Part shown: piece after piece, positions 9,891 through 18,546 of the stretch | Position numbering within the stretch: position 1 is the stretch's first letter | Layout: each line of letters opens with the position of its first letter | DNA from: Pseudomonadota bacterium | GTDB taxonomy: Bacteria > Pseudomonadota > Gammaproteobacteria > Acidiferrobacterales > Acidiferrobacteraceae | DNA length: 64,000 bases | Reading direction: 5' to 3' | Assembly (NCBI GenBank): GCA_021816625.1 | Contig: JAKAXM010000002.1 | Location: 63,270-127,269 of the forward strand | Translations under genes and position numbers: made by a program | Notes under the pieces: generated by a model | What the model was told of the DNA's origin: nothing | The model's database searches: none | Seen by the model: the letters and a program-made list of their open reading frames with translations, nothing else

Positions 9891-10699
9891 GTGACCTTCA
9901 GGGCTGTCTGGCCTCCCTTAGGCGCCTGCTCGACCGTATACGCTATGTCGACGGCTATGACCAGTTGTGGTTCACGGGTGATCTCGTCAACCGCGGCCCC
10001 GACTCGCTCGCCACCCTTAGGTTCCTGCGTACCCTGACCCGGCCTGTGATCGTACTCGGGAATCACGATCTCCACCTGCTGGGCGTCGCCTGGGGCAGCC
10101 GCCGCCGTACGGCCGGCGATACGCTCGACGCGATCCTCACCGCGCCCGACCGCGACGAGATACTCGACTGGCTAAGAAAGCAGCCGCTCCTGTATTATGA
10201 CGAGGCGCGCGATATCGCCCTGGTCCACGCCGGACTGCCCGCGCAGTGGGACATCCCGCAGGCGCTGGCATGCGCCGCCGAACTTGAAAACGAACTCAAG
10301 GGGCCGCATCTGGCCAGTACGATCGATGGCCTGTATGGACCACGCCCGGACCTGTGGCACGACGATTTGAGCGGGACCGATCGCTTGCGCTTCATAGCCA
10401 ACGCCTTGACGCGGATACGCTATTGTGACCGGCAAGGGCGGCTCGACATGCGCGACAAGGGTCCGCTTGGTACGCAGAGCGCGGGGCTCGTGCCCTGGTT
10501 TCAGGTGGCCGGCCGGAGGAGCGCGTCGACGCGCATCCTGTTCGGACATTGGTCGAGCCTGGGCCGCCAAACATTGGGGAATACCGTGTGTCTCGACAGC
10601 GGATGTCTGTGGGGCGGGGAATTGACCGCGCTACGGCTCGAGGATTCCGTATTTCTTTCGGTCCCGTGCGCAAAACACGGACCTGAGGGCATGACATGA
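9872..10699 (+). CDS. apaH: Bis(5'-nucleosyl)-tetraphosphatase, symmetrical
   Basis: ApaH hydrolyses diadenosine tetraphosphate to two ADP, controlling stress dinucleotides, and in enterobacteria it removes Np4 caps from RNA. The calcineurin-type metallophosphatase motifs are all present: GDLQGC at 7-12, GDLVNRGP at 36-43, GNHD at 63-66, then HAGLPAQWD. The length of 275 fits the family. It begins inside the last codons of pip and its TGA overlaps the apaG start as ATGA. The order apaH then apaG is the reverse of E. coli, where apaG precedes apaH. Confidence 0.95.
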   Translation: MATYAIGDLQGCLASLRRLLDRIRYVDGYDQLWFTGDLVNRGPDSLATLRFLRTLTRPVIVLGNHDLHLLGVAWGSRRRTAGDTLDAILTAPDRDEILDWLRKQPLLYYDEARDIALVHAGLPAQWDIPQALACAAELENELKGPHLASTIDGLYGPRPDLWHDDLSGTDRLRFIANALTRIRYCDRQGRLDMRDKGPLGTQSAGLVPWFQVAGRRSASTRILFGHWSSLGRQTLGNTVCLDSGCLWGGELTALRLEDSVFLSVPCAKHGPEGMT

Positions 10700-11076
10700 G
10701 CAAACATGAGCATCGCATCGAGGTAGGGGTCAAGACCGCCTACCTAGACAACCAATCGTCGCCCGAGGCCAATCGCTACGTGTTCGCCTACACGATAACG
10801 ATTACCAACGCCGGCTCCGTTCCCGCCCGACTCCTGACCCGCCACTGGATCATCACCGACGCCAACAATAAGGTGCAGGAGGTGCGCGGCGACGGCGTGG
10901 TGGGCGAACAACCCTACTTGGAACCGGGGATGAGCTTCGAATACACGAGCGGGGCCATGATAGAGACGCCGGTCGGCAGTATGCGGGGCAGCTACCAGAT
11001 GGTGGCCGACGACGGCACCTGCTTTGATGCCGACATCCCGGCCTTCACGCTGAGTATCCCCCGGACCCTACACTAA
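10696..11076 (+). CDS. apaG: ApaG protein (Co2+/Mg2+ efflux-associated fold)
   Basis: The 126-residue protein is a typical ApaG beta-sandwich, with the conserved glycine-rich turn [17 protein letters not shown] at about 69-85 and [13 protein letters not shown] in the first strands. The family is linked to divalent-cation homeostasis and shows fibronectin-III-like structure; its biochemical role remains unsettled. The ATG overlaps the apaH stop by four bases, so translation is coupled. It is the last gene of the pip-apaH-apaG unit. A 7-base GC hairpin without a T-run follows its stop. Confidence 0.94.
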   Translation: MSKHEHRIEVGVKTAYLDNQSSPEANRYVFAYTITITNAGSVPARLLTRHWIITDANNKVQEVRGDGVVGEQPYLEPGMSFEYTSGAMIETPVGSMRGSYQMVADDGTCFDADIPAFTLSIPRTLH

Positions 11077-11151
11077 CCCGGGGCCACGCACGCGGCCCCG
11101 GGGGTGGTTGCGCCCCGGCGCCGCCGACCCCTCAACAGTCCTCCCAGATGG

Positions 11152-11190
11152 CCGCCGGGGCCTCCGTCGCGAGACGGCCACAGCCGGCGG
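11152..11190. repeat. Nested inverted repeat with GCGA tetraloop upstream of the sigma-54 promoter
   Basis: CCGCCGG (11152-11158) pairs with CCGGCGG (11184-11190), and inside it CCGTC (11164-11168) pairs with GACGG (11173-11177) around a GCGA loop. It lies about 130-170 bases upstream of the -24 element, the usual distance for an activator (upstream activating) site, but as RNA it could also fold. Which role applies cannot be told from sequence. Confidence 0.4.
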
Positions 11191-11320
11191 TCCCGGGTGA
11201 CGCCTTGCGCAAATTGCCAGAGATTGCCGAAAAAGGGCGCTGCCGCAGGCCGGCACCCCCGATCCCCCCATAGAGCCTAACCTCTCGAAAACATGTCACT
11301 TTCTGGGCGCATTGCGGCCT

Positions 11321-11336
11321 TGGCACGATGCTTGCT
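11321..11336 (+). promoter_or_regulatory. Sigma-54 (RpoN) -24/-12 promoter
   Basis: TGGCACG (11321-11327), four bases, then TTGCT (11332-11336) is an essentially perfect match to the RpoN consensus TGGCACG-N4-TTGCW, with a pyrimidine before it. Transcription would begin near 11346, about 33 bases before the ATG of the 78-codon gene, which also has a GGGAGG ribosome site. Confidence 0.75.
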
Positions 11337-11378
11337 GCTTATGATGGTAAGAGATAACACAAGACCCGGGAGGGCGGC

Positions 11379-11615
11379 ATGTTGAGTTGCGTCATAGCGT
11401 TGGTCAGCGATTACGAGGCGACGTTTGGCATACGGCCCAATGTCGTGTACATGAATCAATCCCATTACGAGTACCTGCGCGAAGAGATGCCGGGGATCCG
11501 CGCCCACGACGATGTCGTGGCCATGCTCGGGATCGATATCTCGCTCTCCAACAAGGCGACCTTCCCGCATGTCGCGACCGCTCAATTCCGGGAGCAACGG
11601 ATATTCGTAAGCTAG
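11379..11615 (+). CDS. Small protein of unknown function under a sigma-54 promoter
   Basis: The gene encodes 78 residues, MLSCVIALVSDYEATFGIRP at the N-terminus and HVATAQFREQRIFVS at the end. It is mildly acidic, has one Cys (residue 4), no signal peptide and no clear transmembrane helix. The central RPNVVYMNQSHYEYLREEM and a later GIDISLSNKATFP faintly resemble beta-strand segments of phage capsid-like folds, a weak impression only. I do not recognise the family. Support for a real gene is strong from context: a sigma-54 promoter, a GGGAGG site 5 bases before the ATG, and an intrinsic terminator 20 bases after the stop make a complete single-gene transcription unit. Confidence 0.8.
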   Translation: MLSCVIALVSDYEATFGIRPNVVYMNQSHYEYLREEMPGIRAHDDVVAMLGIDISLSNKATFPHVATAQFREQRIFVS

Positions 11616-11635
11616 TTCTGTGTGGGGGAGTACTT

Positions 11636-11661
11636 AAGGGGCCGTAAGGCCCCCTTTTTTT
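11636..11661 (+). terminator. Intrinsic terminator of the sigma-54-driven small gene
   Basis: GGGGCC (11638-11643), loop GTAA, GGCCCC (11648-11653), then a run of seven T. This ends the single-gene unit 11379-11615. Confidence 0.85.
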
Positions 11662-11766
11662 GCCCGCGAGCGGAGGAATGCTCCCGGGATCAGCCAGCCC
11701 CCGGGAAACCTACCTGCGTTTTTTCGGGCCCGGCATGCGCTCCTCCCTCGGCACGCCATATGGTGC

Positions 11767-13044
11767 CTACAAGCGCGCGAACACCCGTTCGGCCGCGGCT
11801 ACGGTGGCGTTGATATCGGCCTTGCTGTGGGCGGCCGAGACGAAGCCGGCCTCGAAGGCCGAAGGCGCGATATATATCCCCTCGGTGAGCAGTCCCTGAA
11901 AAAACCGGCGAAAACGCTCAACGTCGCAGGCCATCACATCTTCATAGGTCTGCACGGGCCTCGCGCTAAAAAAGAGACCGAACATGCCGCCTGCCGTAGT
12001 CGTGGTGAAGGGCACGCCCGCGCGCTGCGCGGCCGCTTGGAGACCGAGGGCGAGATCCCGGACCCGTTCGCCGAGCGCCTCGTAGAAACCGGGGGTCTCA
12101 AGCCGGCGCAAGGTGGCAAGGCCTGCACTCATGGCCACCGGGTTGCCCGAGTTGGTGCCGGCCTGAAACACCCGGCCCTCTGGTACGAGCTGATCCATCA
12201 AGGCCGCGGGCCCGCCGATGGCCCCCACCGGCAGGCCACCGCCGATGATCTTGCCGAGGGTCGTCAGATCGGGGCGTATGCCGAGCAGGGCCTGCGCGCC
12301 GCCCCGCGCGACCCGGAAACCGGTCATCACCTCATCGAAGATCAGCAAGGCGCCATGCCGGTCACAGAGCGCCCGCAAGGACTCATGAAAGCCCGGCGCC
12401 GGAGGGACGCAATTCATGTTGCCGGCCACGGGCTCGACAATGACGGCCGCGATGTCTGGGCCATGCGCGGCAAAGAGGGCAGCGACCGAGTCGCCATCGT
12501 TGTAGCGGGCAACCAGGGTCTGGGCGGCGAGCGCCGCCGGTACGCCCGGGGACGTAGGCACCCCCAGGGTCAAAGCCCCCGAGCCTGCGCGCACCAGCAA
12601 GGAATCGGGATGCCCATGATAGCCTCCCTCGAACTTCACGACCTTATCGCGGCCGGTGACGGCGCGCGCGAGCCGCAGCGCGGTCATGGTAGCCTCGGTG
12701 CCCGAACTCACGAAGCGCAACTTCTCGAGACCCGGCATGGCCACGCGTACCGCCAGGGCGAGCTCGGTCTCGATCTCGGTAGGGGTACCGAAGGCCAGGC
12801 CCTGGCGCGCGGCGTCAGCCACGGCCCGCACGACCTCGGGATCGGCATGGCCGAGGATCAAGGGTCCCCAGGCCCCGACATAGTCGATATAACGGCGCCC
12901 ATCCACATCGAACAGGTAGGCGCCTTCGCCACGCCGCATGAAGATCGGTTCCCCGCCCACGCCCCGGAAGGCACGCACGGGCGAATTGACCCCGCCCACG
13001 ATTACGGAACGGGCCCGGGCAAAGGCATCATGGCTTGCGGTCAT
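11767..13044 (-). CDS. hemL: Glutamate-1-semialdehyde 2,1-aminomutase
   Basis: HemL converts glutamate-1-semialdehyde to 5-aminolevulinate, the first committed tetrapyrrole precursor in the C5 pathway, using PLP. The 425-residue product has [10 protein letters not shown] near the N-terminus, [17 protein letters not shown] for phosphate binding, DEVMTGFRV, and the PLP lysine in [12 protein letters not shown] (about Lys265). The start MTASHDAF at 13042-13044 is preferred over a frame eight codons longer. Its first 17 bases overlap the end of thiE, so it is the last gene of the hemH-thiD-thiE-hemL run, linking haem and thiamine synthesis. Confidence 0.96.
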   Translation of the reverse strand: MTASHDAFARARSVIVGGVNSPVRAFRGVGGEPIFMRRGEGAYLFDVDGRRYIDYVGAWGPLILGHADPEVVRAVADAARQGLAFGTPTEIETELALAVRVAMPGLEKLRFVSSGTEATMTALRLARAVTGRDKVVKFEGGYHGHPDSLLVRAGSGALTLGVPTSPGVPAALAAQTLVARYNDGDSVAALFAAHGPDIAAVIVEPVAGNMNCVPPAPGFHESLRALCDRHGALLIFDEVMTGFRVARGGAQALLGIRPDLTTLGKIIGGGLPVGAIGGPAALMDQLVPEGRVFQAGTNSGNPVAMSAGLATLRRLETPGFYEALGERVRDLALGLQAAAQRAGVPFTTTTAGGMFGLFFSARPVQTYEDVMACDVERFRRFFQGLLTEGIYIAPSAFEAGFVSAAHSKADINATVAAAERVFARL

Positions 13045-13654
13045 GGGTCTCCTCGAAGAGCTGCGCATAGGCGCGCGCGGCGCGCTCTATATCGTTTTGG
13101 CCAAAAATCCCGTCGACCACGGCCAAGGCGGAGGCGCCAGCGGCGATGAGGGCCGCCCCGTTCTCAGGCCGGATCCCACCGATCGCCACCAGGGGCTTGC
13201 CGTATTCGCGCGCGCGGGTCAAAAGCGTGGGGTCCGCGGAGACGGCGTGAGGCTTGGTGCGTGACGGATAAAAACTGCCGAAGGCCAGGTAATCGGCGCC
13301 TTGACGGGCCAGATCGCGGGCCCGCGTAAGGTCGGCGTAGCACGATACACCGATCACGGCCTTTGCGCCAAGGCGCCGCCGCGCGGTCGCCAGATCGACA
13401 TCATCGCGACCGATGTGGACACCGTCGGCCCGTGCGGCCTGCGCCATGTCGACGTCATCGTTTATAAGCACGAGGGCATCGAAACGGTGCCCCAAGGCGA
13501 CTAGGGCCGCCACCGTCTCGACAGGGGGCATCCGGTCTTTGCAGCGCAACTGTACGAGGCGCGCGCCGCCGGCCAAGGCCGCCGCTATCCGCGCGCCGCC
13601 GGCTGGCCCACAACATGTCTCATCCGTTACCGCATAGAGACCCCGCACCCTCAC
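13028..13654 (-). CDS. thiE: Thiamine-phosphate synthase
   Basis: ThiE joins the pyrimidine diphosphate HMP-PP to thiazole phosphate to give thiamine phosphate. The 208-residue TIM barrel has [28 protein letters not shown] with the Mg-binding Asp pair, and the phosphate loop [14 protein letters not shown]; the last normally reads GPIFPTxTK, so this copy is somewhat divergent but keeps Thr-Lys. The C-terminal half has AIGGI and [13 protein letters not shown]. It overlaps thiD by 4 bases upstream and hemL by 17 bases downstream. The two thiamine genes act consecutively, thiD supplying HMP-PP. Confidence 0.93.
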   Translation of the reverse strand: MRVRGLYAVTDETCCGPAGGARIAAALAGGARLVQLRCKDRMPPVETVAALVALGHRFDALVLINDDVDMAQAARADGVHIGRDDVDLATARRRLGAKAVIGVSCYADLTRARDLARQGADYLAFGSFYPSRTKPHAVSADPTLLTRAREYGKPLVAIGGIRPENGAALIAAGASALAVVDGIFGQNDIERAARAYAQLFEETHDRKP

Positions 13655-14457
13655 CCCGGCGTACCCTCGTCATCGCGTGCCCAAAAGAGCCGGTCCGGCA
13701 ATTTCTGGCCCATGCCCAAGGCCCACGCGCGCTCGAGCGTCTTGTAGGTGTACTCGAGGGCCTGCACGACGGCATTGACAGGCTCCAGACCTTGCGCGAG
13801 GACGGCCGCGCAGCTTGCCGCAAGCGTACAACCCGAGCCGTGATAATCGCCGGCCAACCGCTTATAGGAGAAACGTTCGAGCAGCTTGCGGTTTCCATAG
13901 AGCAGATTGGTGACGTCCTCGGTGGGCTCATGGGTGCCGCTTATGAGCACGTAGCGCGAACCGAGCGACATGAGACCCTGGGCACAGGCCTCTAGGTTAT
14001 CCGCCTCCGGAACGAGGCGCCGGGCCTCCCGGCTATTGGGCGTAAGTAGGGTCGCGAGCGGGCACAGCAGGGCGCGGAAACCTGCCTCCAACGGCTCATC
14101 GCTTAGCTCGTCACCGCGGCCGGTCGTCAATACCGGATCGACCACTGCGGGGATCCCGGGATAATCGGCAAGTACCTCGGCGATCGCGCCTAGGTTCGCG
14201 AGACTCCCGACCATCCCGATCTTGAAGGCCGCCACCGGCATGTCTTCGAGGATAGCCCGGGCCTGTTCGACGACAAGCGCGGGTTCGAGGGCCACAAAGC
14301 CTTTCAGACCAAAGGTGTCCTGGACGGTCACCGCCGTCACCACCGGGGCCGCGTGACAGCCCATACTCATGAGGGCCTCGGCATCGGCCTGGAGGCCCGC
14401 GCCTCCGGTTGGGTCATTTCCCGCAAAGACCAAGACTATGGGGGGGTTCACGATCAC
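13651..14457 (-). CDS. thiD: Hydroxymethylpyrimidine/phosphomethylpyrimidine kinase
   Basis: ThiD phosphorylates HMP and then HMP-phosphate to HMP-PP in thiamine synthesis. The 268-residue ribokinase-fold protein has FAGNDPTGGAGLQADAEA at the N-terminus (most homologues have SGSDPSGGAG or AGSD), TAVTVQDT, DPVLTTGRG, and the anion-hole motif GSGCTLAAS near the C-terminus. The ATG overlaps the hemH stop by four bases and its own stop overlaps thiE by four, so the operon is translationally coupled throughout. Confidence 0.94.
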   Translation of the reverse strand: MIVNPPIVLVFAGNDPTGGAGLQADAEALMSMGCHAAPVVTAVTVQDTFGLKGFVALEPALVVEQARAILEDMPVAAFKIGMVGSLANLGAIAEVLADYPGIPAVVDPVLTTGRGDELSDEPLEAGFRALLCPLATLLTPNSREARRLVPEADNLEACAQGLMSLGSRYVLISGTHEPTEDVTNLLYGNRKLLERFSYKRLAGDYHGSGCTLAASCAAVLAQGLEPVNAVVQALEYTYKTLERAWALGMGQKLPDRLFWARDDEGTPG

Positions 14458-15428
14458 CTCTCTTCCTTAAGGGCTACGCGCACCAGGCGCTCCAAGGCCC
14501 GGACCAGTGCCGGATCGGCATTAAGCGCGGGCACCACATAGTACTCCCGGACACCCGCTTCACGAGCAAGCGCGGCATAGGTCATACCCAGCTCGAACAG
14601 CGTCTCGATATGATCGGATACGAAGGCGATCGGGTAGACCAAGATCTGCCCAACACCGGACTGGCCCTGGTCGCGAATGACGTCGTCGACATACGGCCGG
14701 AGCCATTCCAGGGGGCCTACGCGGCTCTGATAGCAGAGCGTCACGCGTGGCCAGCCGAGCCGTGCCGATACGAGACGGGCCGTCTCCTCGATCCCGTGCT
14801 GGTAGGGATCGCCGGCGGCAATCAAACGCTTGGGTACACCGTGGGCCGACAAAAGCAGGCTGATCGCGGACGGATCGGGCTCGCTGAAGCGCGCGGCCGC
14901 CGCCTTTATCCCGGCCACGATACCCTGCAAATAATCCTCGTCCTCATACCAGGAATCGATGAAACGGACATCGGGACTGTAGTGTAGGCGGGCGCATTGC
15001 CGCAGGAACTCGTTGCGCGCGCTGCCGCTTGTCGTAAGCGAGTATTGTGGGTAGAGAGGGAGCAGGACGACCCGCGTGTAGCCGCCGGCCTTGAGGGCGG
15101 CCACGACCTCGCCCGTGAAGGGGTGCCAGTAGCGCATACATACGAATACCCGTAGCTTCAGATCGGCCAGGGCCTGCTCCAGTGCCTGGGCCTGATCCTG
15201 GGTATTGGCACCGATCGGGGAGGCGCCGCCGAGGGCGGCATAGCCCCGGCTAGCCTCCTCGCGCCGCCGGCGCGCCACCGCCCACGCGAACAAGCGCTGG
15301 GTCAGGGGTGCCAGCGGAAACCTGAATATATCGGGGTCGGAAAAGAGGTTACGTAAAAACGGTTCGACGGCCTCCAGGGAATCGGGGCCACCGAGATTAC
15401 AGAGGACAACGGCTGTACGGGAGGTCAT
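14454..15428 (-). CDS. hemH: Ferrochelatase
   Basis: HemH inserts ferrous iron into protoporphyrin IX, the last step of haem synthesis, at the inner face of the membrane. The 324-residue protein has VVLCNLGGPDSL at the start, LPLYPQYSLTTSGSA, SAHGVPKRLIAAGDPY with the catalytic His, and the C-terminal PIAFVSDHIETLFEL. The frame is open for 11 more codons upstream, but MTSRTAVVL at 15428 aligns with the family start. It heads the minus-strand hemH-thiD-thiE-hemL operon and is divergent from a rubredoxin gene, 47 bases away. HemF and HemL also occur in the window, but HemH is not clustered with hemF. Confidence 0.95.
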   Translation of the reverse strand: MTSRTAVVLCNLGGPDSLEAVEPFLRNLFSDPDIFRFPLAPLTQRLFAWAVARRRREEASRGYAALGGASPIGANTQDQAQALEQALADLKLRVFVCMRYWHPFTGEVVAALKAGGYTRVVLLPLYPQYSLTTSGSARNEFLRQCARLHYSPDVRFIDSWYEDEDYLQGIVAGIKAAAARFSEPDPSAISLLLSAHGVPKRLIAAGDPYQHGIEETARLVSARLGWPRVTLCYQSRVGPLEWLRPYVDDVIRDQGQSGVGQILVYPIAFVSDHIETLFELGMTYAALAREAGVREYYVVPALNADPALVRALERLVRVALKEER

Positions 15429-15475
15429 GCCGGCATTGTACTGCCTGATCATGCGTTTCACGAGGACGCGCGATC

Positions 15476-15673
15476 ATGGCAATATACGGGCCTATGGATG
15501 CGAACCCTTGGAAAGTCTATATGTGCGTGATCTGCGGTTTCCTGTATGAAGAAGAGAAGGGCCTCCCCGAACACGGGATTGCGCCCGGGACACGGTGGTC
15601 CGATGTCCCCGAGAACTGGGTTTGCCCCGACTGCGGCGCAACCAAGGACGAATTCGAGATGATCGAGATCTGA
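15476..15673 (+). CDS. Rubredoxin
   Basis: The 65-residue protein is a one-iron electron carrier. Two knuckles ligate the iron: MCVICGFLY and WVCPDCGATKDEFE, with the spacing and aromatic residues of classical rubredoxins, and the interposed GIAPGTRWSDVPENW is diagnostic. An ATG at 15494 would give a 59-residue version closer to the usual 53-56 length; the first ATG has the better purine-rich upstream site, so the exact start is unsure. Next to hemH, and immediately ahead of a YgjP-like gene, it may serve oxidative-stress electron transfer, though no partner such as rubrerythrin is nearby. Confidence 0.93.
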   Translation: MAIYGPMDANPWKVYMCVICGFLYEEEKGLPEHGIAPGTRWSDVPENWVCPDCGATKDEFEMIEI

Positions 15674-15675
15674 TC

Positions 15676-16341
15676 TTGCCGGCCTACGCCCTCGTTCGTA
15701 GCCGCCGACGCCGCACCCTGTGCCTGCAAATCAGCCCCGCGGGCACCTTGCGTCTCTTGGTTCCGGCGGCGGCGCCCCAATGTGAGATCGACGCCTTCCT
15801 CAAGGCCAAAGAGGGCTGGATCGAACGCACACTGACGCGGCTCGAACAGGCGCCTCGGGCGCCCGCGTTCGCGCACGGTCTGGCCTTGCCCTACCTAAAC
15901 GAGACACTGCGTCTGGATCTGGCCTACGGACCGGCAAAGGCATCGGTCGAGCGCCTCGGAACCTTGCTGGTCGTGAGGGCGCGCGATGAGGCCAACGCGC
16001 GCGCGGCCCTGGAGCGCTGGTACCGCGGTGTCGCCCGCCATCACGCCGTGGCACGGATCATCCATTACGCGCCCCTCGTGGGCCGGGCACCGAAAAGGAT
16101 CCGCATCGCTGGCCAGAAAACGCGCTGGGGTAGCTGCTCCGCCCAGGGGACGATCAGCGTGAACTGGCGGCTGATGCAGGCCCCCGAGACACTGTTCGAC
16201 TATGTCATCGCCCACGAGCTCTGTCACCTCATCGCACCGCATCATCGCGCACCCTTCTGGCGCGAGTTGGCGCGCGTCATGCCTGACTATGCGCGACGTC
16301 GCGATGAGCTACGGGATCTGGGCGGGCGGTTGCCTCTGTGA
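15676..16341 (+). CDS. YgjP-family (DUF45) metallopeptidase-like protein
   Basis: Starting from a TTG (15676) two bases after the rubredoxin stop, the product has 221 residues. The C-terminal metalloprotein core contains QKTRWGSCSAQGTISVNW and the zinc signature HELCH at 180-184 followed by HHRAPFW, the defining pattern of the DUF45/M48-like YgjP family. The family is presumed cytoplasmic metal-dependent hydrolase; substrates are not established. The TTG start is inferred because no ATG or GTG lies between the rubredoxin stop and the first conserved residues. Its stop overlaps the next gene's ATG by four bases. Confidence 0.88.
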   Translation: MPAYALVRSRRRRTLCLQISPAGTLRLLVPAAAPQCEIDAFLKAKEGWIERTLTRLEQAPRAPAFAHGLALPYLNETLRLDLAYGPAKASVERLGTLLVVRARDEANARAALERWYRGVARHHAVARIIHYAPLVGRAPKRIRIAGQKTRWGSCSAQGTISVNWRLMQAPETLFDYVIAHELCHLIAPHHRAPFWRELARVMPDYARRRDELRDLGGRLPL

Positions 16342-17066
16342 GACGCCTCTACCGCATGACGATGACCCGGGCGGTGGCGGATGGCGGGCCCTGCCCCCCT
16401 GCCGCGACGCTGGCAGAGACGGCATCCGAGGGCAGCGGACGCGCCCAGACACCAGCAGAAGAGCGGCTGAACGCGCTACTCCATGGGATCGGGGCGCTCG
16501 GCGCCCTGGTGGCGGGGCTTACGCTGCTGACCCATGTGGCGCACCAGGGTCACGCCATTGAGGTCCTGGGTGTGGGGATCTTCGCGCTCACGATGGTTGC
16601 GCTCTACACCGTCTCGACGATCTATCACGCCTTGACGCCCGGGCCTGCCAAAGACCGGTTTCAACGCATCGACCGCGCAGCAATCGCCGCCTTCCTCGCC
16701 GGCACCTATACCCCCATCGCGCTCTTCATGGTCCGGGGGCGGATCGGGGTTCTCCTGCTGATCGCAGAATGGCTGTTGGCGGCCTTCGGTATCGCCCTGT
16801 TGACGGGCGACCCGCGCCGTTACGCGCGGCGCTCGCAATCCCTCTATCAGATCATGGGCTGGCTGACCGCCCTCGGGGCGCCCGGGTTTTTTCGGCACAC
16901 CCCCGCTGCAGTCATAGGCGCGCTGGGTCTTGGGGCACTGTGTTACGTGGGCGGTGTGGTGCTTTTGATCCGCGACTATAGAAAATATTTTCACGCAGCC
17001 TTCCATCTTCTGGTACTGCTTGGCACAGGCCTGCAGTTCTGGGCCATCAGTCTCTACCTGGGCTAG
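16338..17066 (+). CDS. Hemolysin III/PAQR-type membrane protein (TrhA-like)
   Basis: The 242-residue protein has a 40-residue hydrophilic N-terminus and then about seven transmembrane helices. HlyIII/PAQR family markers are visible: NALLHGIGA in helix one, STIYHAL after helix two, RIDRAAIAAFLAGTYTP, and HAAFHLLVLLG in the last helix, supplying the conserved histidines and aspartate thought to bind zinc. Bacterial members (YqfA/TrhA) affect membrane energetics and unsaturated lipid homeostasis. The ATG overlaps the DUF45 stop by 4 bases, giving a rubredoxin-DUF45-TrhA unit. Confidence 0.9.
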   Translation: MRRLYRMTMTRAVADGGPCPPAATLAETASEGSGRAQTPAEERLNALLHGIGALGALVAGLTLLTHVAHQGHAIEVLGVGIFALTMVALYTVSTIYHALTPGPAKDRFQRIDRAAIAAFLAGTYTPIALFMVRGRIGVLLLIAEWLLAAFGIALLTGDPRRYARRSQSLYQIMGWLTALGAPGFFRHTPAAVIGALGLGALCYVGGVVLLIRDYRKYFHAAFHLLVLLGTGLQFWAISLYLG

Positions 17067-17084
17067 ACCCGGGCCCGCTACCCG

Positions 17085-17116
17085 CGCGCCGCCAGTCGCG
17101 GTAAGCTTGCGGCGCG
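17085..17116. other. Inverted repeat between trhA-like and halogenase-like genes
   Basis: CGCGCCGC (17085-17092) pairs with GCGGCGCG (17109-17116) across a 16-base loop. There is no downstream T-run. It may act as transcript end for the preceding unit or as a regulatory structure in the 144-base gap before the halogenase-like gene. Confidence 0.3.
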
Positions 17117-17210
17117 ACAGGGCAGGGCGGGGCCGGCCCTTCCGTGGAGACCGGCGAGAAGCAAAGATCGCAGGGCATAAGGACCCGGGCGAACACTACA
17201 GGGCGTAGCA

Positions 17211-18527
17211 ATGACGAGGTCATGTGATGTGTTCATCATCGGCGGCGGGCCCGGCGGATCGACGGCCGGGGCCTTGTTGGCCGAACGCGGTTACCGGGTT
17301 CTCATCGCCGAAAAGGCTCACCATCCCCGCTTTCATATCGGTGAATCGTTGCTACCGGCCAACCTGCCCCTCCTGGAACGTCTCGGCGTGGGTGCTGCCG
17401 TGCGCGCCATCGGCATGGAGAAATGGGGGGCTGAGTTCGTCTCTCCCTGGCACGAAAAGGGGTGCCAGGAGTTCCGGTTTGCCGACGCCTGGGACAAAAC
17501 CATGCCGCATGCCTACCAGGTCCGTCGCGCCGATTTCGACAACATCCTCTTTCGTAACGCGGCCGCAAAAGGGGCCGAGACACGCGAAGGGTGCCGGGTA
17601 CGGGATGTCAGCTTTCTCGAGACAGGGGGCGCACGCGTGGCCGTCCGCCACGACGACGGCACGAGCGAAGACATCGCGACGCGCTTCGTGATCGACGCCT
17701 CGGGACGCGACACCTTGCTCGGCAATCAGCTAAAGAATAAGCGGCGCAACCCGCGCCATAACAGCTCGGCCCTCTATGCCCATTACCGGGGCGCTTGGCG
17801 TCACGAAGGCCAGGCCGCCGGCCATATCACGATTTTTTGGTTCGAGCATGGCTGGTTCTGGTTCATACCCCTGGCGGATGGGACGACGAGCGTGGGCGCC
17901 GTGGTGTGGCCGGACTATCTGAAAACGCGCCACAAGCCCGTGGCTGCATTCTTTGCCGACACCATCGCCATGTGCCCCGCCCTGGCCGCACGGCTCGCCA
18001 CGGCCGAGCTCGTCTCGGAGGTGTCGGCTACGGGCAACTTTTCCTATGTCTGCGACCGCCCCTCGGGGCCGGGCTATGTCCTGCTGGGAGATGCCTTCTC
18101 CTTCATCGATCCGGTATTCTCGTCAGGCGTGATGTTGGCCATGCATGGGGGCTTTCTCGCCGCCGACGCCGTCGATACCTGTTTGCGTAGCCCCAAGGCG
18201 GCGACGGCAGCGCTCCGCCGCTACGATCGCAAGCTGCGCAAAGGGCCACGCGAGTTTGCGTGGTTCATCTATCGCGTAAATCACCCCAGTATGCGCGACT
18301 TGTTTATGGGCCCCCGCAACATCTTTCGGGTCAAGGAGGCGCTGCTGTCGGTGCTCGCCGGCGACATCTTCGGCAACACGCCGCTATGGCAGTCGCTCGC
18401 GGCCTTCAAGGGCCTTTACTACCTCCATGCCCTCTACCATGGACGCCGGTCGTTGAAGGCCTGGCGGCGGCGCCGGATGCAGATCAGGGTCGAGCCCGGG
18501 ACGCCTCTTGCGACCGAAGGCGAATGA
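17211..18527 (+). CDS. Flavin-dependent halogenase-like oxidoreductase
   Basis: The 438-residue protein has the FAD-binding GGGPGGSTAG at 11-20, FHIGESLLPAN at 41-51, VIDASG at 160-165, and GDAFSFIDPVFSSGVML near the C-terminal end of the FAD domain. Two features set it among FADH2-dependent halogenases rather than simple monooxygenases: WFWFIP at 215-220 (the WxWxIP motif) and Lys71 in EKWGAEF, the position of the lysine that binds hypohalous acid or chloramine. Geranylgeranyl-reductase-like enzymes share the fold, so halogenation remains inferred. It precedes a GT2 gene and faces an aryl-polyene-like cassette; brominated xanthomonadins give a precedent. Confidence 0.82.
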   Translation: MTRSCDVFIIGGGPGGSTAGALLAERGYRVLIAEKAHHPRFHIGESLLPANLPLLERLGVGAAVRAIGMEKWGAEFVSPWHEKGCQEFRFADAWDKTMPHAYQVRRADFDNILFRNAAAKGAETREGCRVRDVSFLETGGARVAVRHDDGTSEDIATRFVIDASGRDTLLGNQLKNKRRNPRHNSSALYAHYRGAWRHEGQAAGHITIFWFEHGWFWFIPLADGTTSVGAVVWPDYLKTRHKPVAAFFADTIAMCPALAARLATAELVSEVSATGNFSYVCDRPSGPGYVLLGDAFSFIDPVFSSGVMLAMHGGFLAADAVDTCLRSPKAATAALRRYDRKLRKGPREFAWFIYRVNHPSMRDLFMGPRNIFRVKEALLSVLAGDIFGNTPLWQSLAAFKGLYYLHALYHGRRSLKAWRRRRMQIRVEPGTPLATEGE

Positions 18528-18546
18528 AGGCGAATGAAGGCAAGCC

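Larger units (their letters stand above)
11077..11378. other. Intergenic region with GC hairpins and a sigma-54 promoter
   Basis: No gene is seen in these 302 bases. Just after apaG, CGGGGCC and GGCCCCG flank an 8-base loop and may end the apaG transcript. A nested inverted repeat lies at 11152-11190 and a sigma-54 promoter at 11321-11336. The space between them is large enough for an enhancer-binding protein site and DNA bending. Confidence 0.6.

Noticed and set aside
11827-13149. A 440-codon open frame on the plus strand
   Set aside because: It is antisense to hemL and thiE. Repeated Gly/Arg/His-rich sequence is typical of a shadow translation.
18500-18545. Short tandem repeat GAAGGCGAAT
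   Set aside because: Only two full copies and a partial between the halogenase-like and GT2 genes; likely chance slippage with no evident function.
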